Source: Candidatus Nomurabacteria bacterium
GTDB taxonomy: Bacteria; Patescibacteriota; Minisyncoccia; Phycocordibacterales; UBA9973
Assembly: GCA_943359425.1 (NCBI GenBank)
Contig: CALRHN010000016.1
Location: 1 to 12,064 of the forward strand
Length of the DNA stretch: 12,064 nucleotides
Reading direction: 5' to 3'
This document shows, in pieces, positions 10,702-12,064 of the stretch. The notes below the pieces were generated by a model. That model did no database searches. It was not told the origin of the DNA and saw only the letters and a program-made list of their open reading frames with translations. Numbering within the stretch: position 1 is the first letter of the stretch; each line of letters opens with the position of its first letter. Made by a program: the position numbers and the translations under genes.

Positions 10702-11871
10702 TTACGCGGTGTGTGATCGCTTCCACCACGCTGAATTTTTTTCCATACGAAGCGCGCTTGCAAGGCCGAAGACCAGTACGAAGGCCAGTATGATGAAAAG
10801 AGAGCGGAAAGGCATGAAAGAAATAATGACTGTTCCAATGAGCGGCGCGACGAGATAGGAGAGCGGAGAAAGGTCGCGGAATACCGAGAGCAGTCCGGGT
10901 TCCGAATCTTTTGCGATCTTGAAAAAGTGTATTTCCGTCATTGCTTCCACCGTCGCGGCGCCGACGCGCGATACGAAGAGGAGGATGCCGACCTCGAGGA
11001 GCGTCGGATTCGGAATGAAGAAGAATCCGAGGACGGATATGATCATGATGACAAAGCCGATTGCCGCGAATTCTTTCTCACTGCCGAAGTGATCGGCGAT
11101 TTTACCGAGAGGGTAGTCGAGTATGACGAAGGAGAGAAGCATTCCCGTGAAAACGAAGGCGAGGCTGTTCCATGAGAATCCGAGATGCTCGTGGAGATAG
11201 ATCGGCATATAGACGACCATCCATGCATAGAAGAATTGGAGAATGAAATTCGCGCAGATGACGGCTCGGAAGCGCGGATGCTTGAGCGCTCGGGCAAAAG
11301 TAAAGCGCGATCGATCCGGCGTGTATTTCGCGTCTGTATACTTTGAAAGACCGAAGACGATGACTGCGGCGCAGACAGCGAGGATAAGAAGCGCGACGAG
11401 GTAGATTCCTCTGTAGCCGAATGCATCTTTGAGATGGATGCCGGCGAGCGGCGCCGCAAGCCACGCACAGTTGCCGAGAAGGAGGAATATGCCGCGCGTC
11501 TTGCCGCGCGCTCCGACGGGCATGACGTGCTCGAAAAATACGTCTACCGAATAGGCGAGCGCATAGATGGATGCGAGGTAGCCGACAAAAGCCGCCGCCT
11601 GCAGTGCGGGGACAGACGATGTGACAAGCAGGACGAACGCGATCGCCTGAATACCGGCGCATCGGAGAAAGAAATTCCGTATGCCGATGCGCCCGATGAT
11701 GACTGCCGCCTGCGAGAGTACGGCGATGCCGCAGCATGCGCCGAGGGCGAAGAGTACGCCGACCATTTTCTTGCCGCCGAAGCTCTCGATGAAGCTCGAG
11801 TTCGTATAGGCGGCAATGCCCACGGAGAATGACAGGAGGAAACTGACGAGAAAGATCAGGCGTTTCTTCAT
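10702..11871 (-). CDS. Major facilitator superfamily transporter
   Basis: 389 aa, about twelve membrane spans, the standard MFS length. The protein starts in span 1 (RLIFLVSFLLSFSVGIAAY). A polar central loop (about 176-200) separates the halves, and YPLGKIADHFGSEKE (253-267) matches the conserved loop between spans 8 and 9 that repeats motif A. The substrate cannot be told; the absence of charged residues in most spans fits either efflux of a hydrophobic compound or sugar/metabolite transport. The start is 4 nt after the RNase J stop, so the genes share a message, with rluF third in line. The linkage of transporter and RNA enzymes may reflect only gene packing. No Shine-Dalgarno is visible. 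Confidence 0.85.
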   Translation of the reverse strand: MKKRLIFLVSFLLSFSVGIAAYTNSSFIESFGGKKMVGVLFALGACCGIAVLSQAAVIIGRIGIRNFFLRCAGIQAIAFVLLVTSSVPALQAAAFVGYLASIYALAYSVDVFFEHVMPVGARGKTRGIFLLLGNCAWLAAPLAGIHLKDAFGYRGIYLVALLILAVCAAVIVFGLSKYTDAKYTPDRSRFTFARALKHPRFRAVICANFILQFFYAWMVVYMPIYLHEHLGFSWNSLAFVFTGMLLSFVILDYPLGKIADHFGSEKEFAAIGFVIMIISVLGFFFIPNPTLLEVGILLFVSRVGAATVEAMTEIHFFKIAKDSEPGLLSVFRDLSPLSYLVAPLIGTVIISFMPFRSLFIILAFVLVFGLASALRMEKNSAWWKRSHTA

Positions 11872-11875
11872 AGTG

Positions 11876-12064
11876 TTACACAGAGAGCAATACCGGAATG
11901 ACGAGCGGGCGTTTTGCCGTTTTCTGGAGGAGGAATTTCGCGATCTGATCGGTGACGTTGTTGCGGATGTAGTCGAAGTTGATCGGATTCATTCCGGCAG
12001 TCGCGTCCTCGACTGTTTTTTTGATGATACTGCGCGACTGATGCAGGAGATCCTGCGATTCTTT
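11876..12064 (-). CDS. rnj: Ribonuclease J, C-terminal end (partial)
   Basis: The last 62 codons of a gene running in from the right edge. RNase J is a metallo-beta-lactamase/beta-CASP enzyme with endo- and 5'-to-3' exonuclease activity in mRNA decay and rRNA maturation. The visible part is the C-terminal domain: ESQDLLHQSRSIIKKTVED, NFDYIRNNVTDQIAKFLLQK and the final TAKRPLVIPVLLSV, which matches the family's closing pattern of a helix, then K-x-x-RPxxxPxxxxV. The catalytic domains are outside the window. The stop is TAA at 11878-11876. It leads the operon RNase J, MFS transporter, rluF. Confidence 0.88.
   Translation of the reverse strand, partial: KESQDLLHQSRSIIKKTVEDATAGMNPINFDYIRNNVTDQIAKFLLQKTAKRPLVIPVLLSV

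Noticed and set aside
11102..11737. 211-aa frame inside the MFS gene on the same strand
   Set aside because: An out-of-frame shadow rich in Arg and His; the MFS frame has consistent membrane spans and a good start.
1..12064. UGA recoding or a mobile element
   Set aside because: TGA ends two genes at expected protein ends, and no transposase, integrase, terminal inverted repeat pair or target duplication was found.

Overview
The window looks like a piece of a Patescibacteria (CPR) chromosome, most likely a Parcubacteria-type lineage. This is an inference from gene style, not from a marker gene. The signs are tightly packed genes with short gaps or overlaps, almost no Shine-Dalgarno sequences, several ATG codons 6-8 nt after a -10 box (leaderless-type starts), a stand-alone riboflavin kinase domain, a MutY-type glycosylase without its Fe-S cluster cysteines, a one-domain GIY-YIG protein, an RNase J, and membrane-anchored proteins of unknown role. 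TGA works as a stop (453-455, 1633-1635), so the UGA-to-Gly recoding of some CPR groups does not apply. No tRNA, rRNA, CRISPR array, transposase or integrase was seen.

Layout. (1) 1-1980, plus strand: a Nudix hydrolase cut by the left edge, a membrane-anchored C39-like cysteine peptidase with TPR repeats that ends in a perfect 38-bp palindrome, and a GIY-YIG protein. (2) 1981-2386: a small Cys/Met-rich one-span membrane protein with its own extended -10 promoter and a strong terminator. (3) 2410-2833, minus strand: a near-consensus promoter, a possible 24-27 aa microprotein, a 61-aa protein and a terminator. This small unit has no recognisable homologue and is the best candidate here for something undescribed. 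(4) 2847-6747, plus strand: an operon of three overlapping genes, an EamA permease, a stand-alone riboflavin kinase and an M1 zinc aminopeptidase. It suggests nutrient salvage: vitamin import and trapping plus peptide breakdown. (5) 6737-8171: an 83-aa coiled-coil protein and a more A+T-rich gene for an anchored surface protein with Ig-like and FnIII-like domains. (6) 8169-9975: a second EamA permease and a MutY-type glycosylase carrying two in-frame palindromic inserts. (7) 9976-12064, minus strand: the end of an RNase J gene, an MFS transporter and an RluF-type pseudouridine synthase. This probable operon abuts mutY with no spacer.

Overall the region mixes housekeeping (RNA decay and modification, DNA repair, nucleotide clean-up) with uptake and cell-envelope functions, as expected of a small, host-dependent or scavenging cell. 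Promoter and terminator calls were made by eye. Family calls rest on motifs and were not checked by any search.
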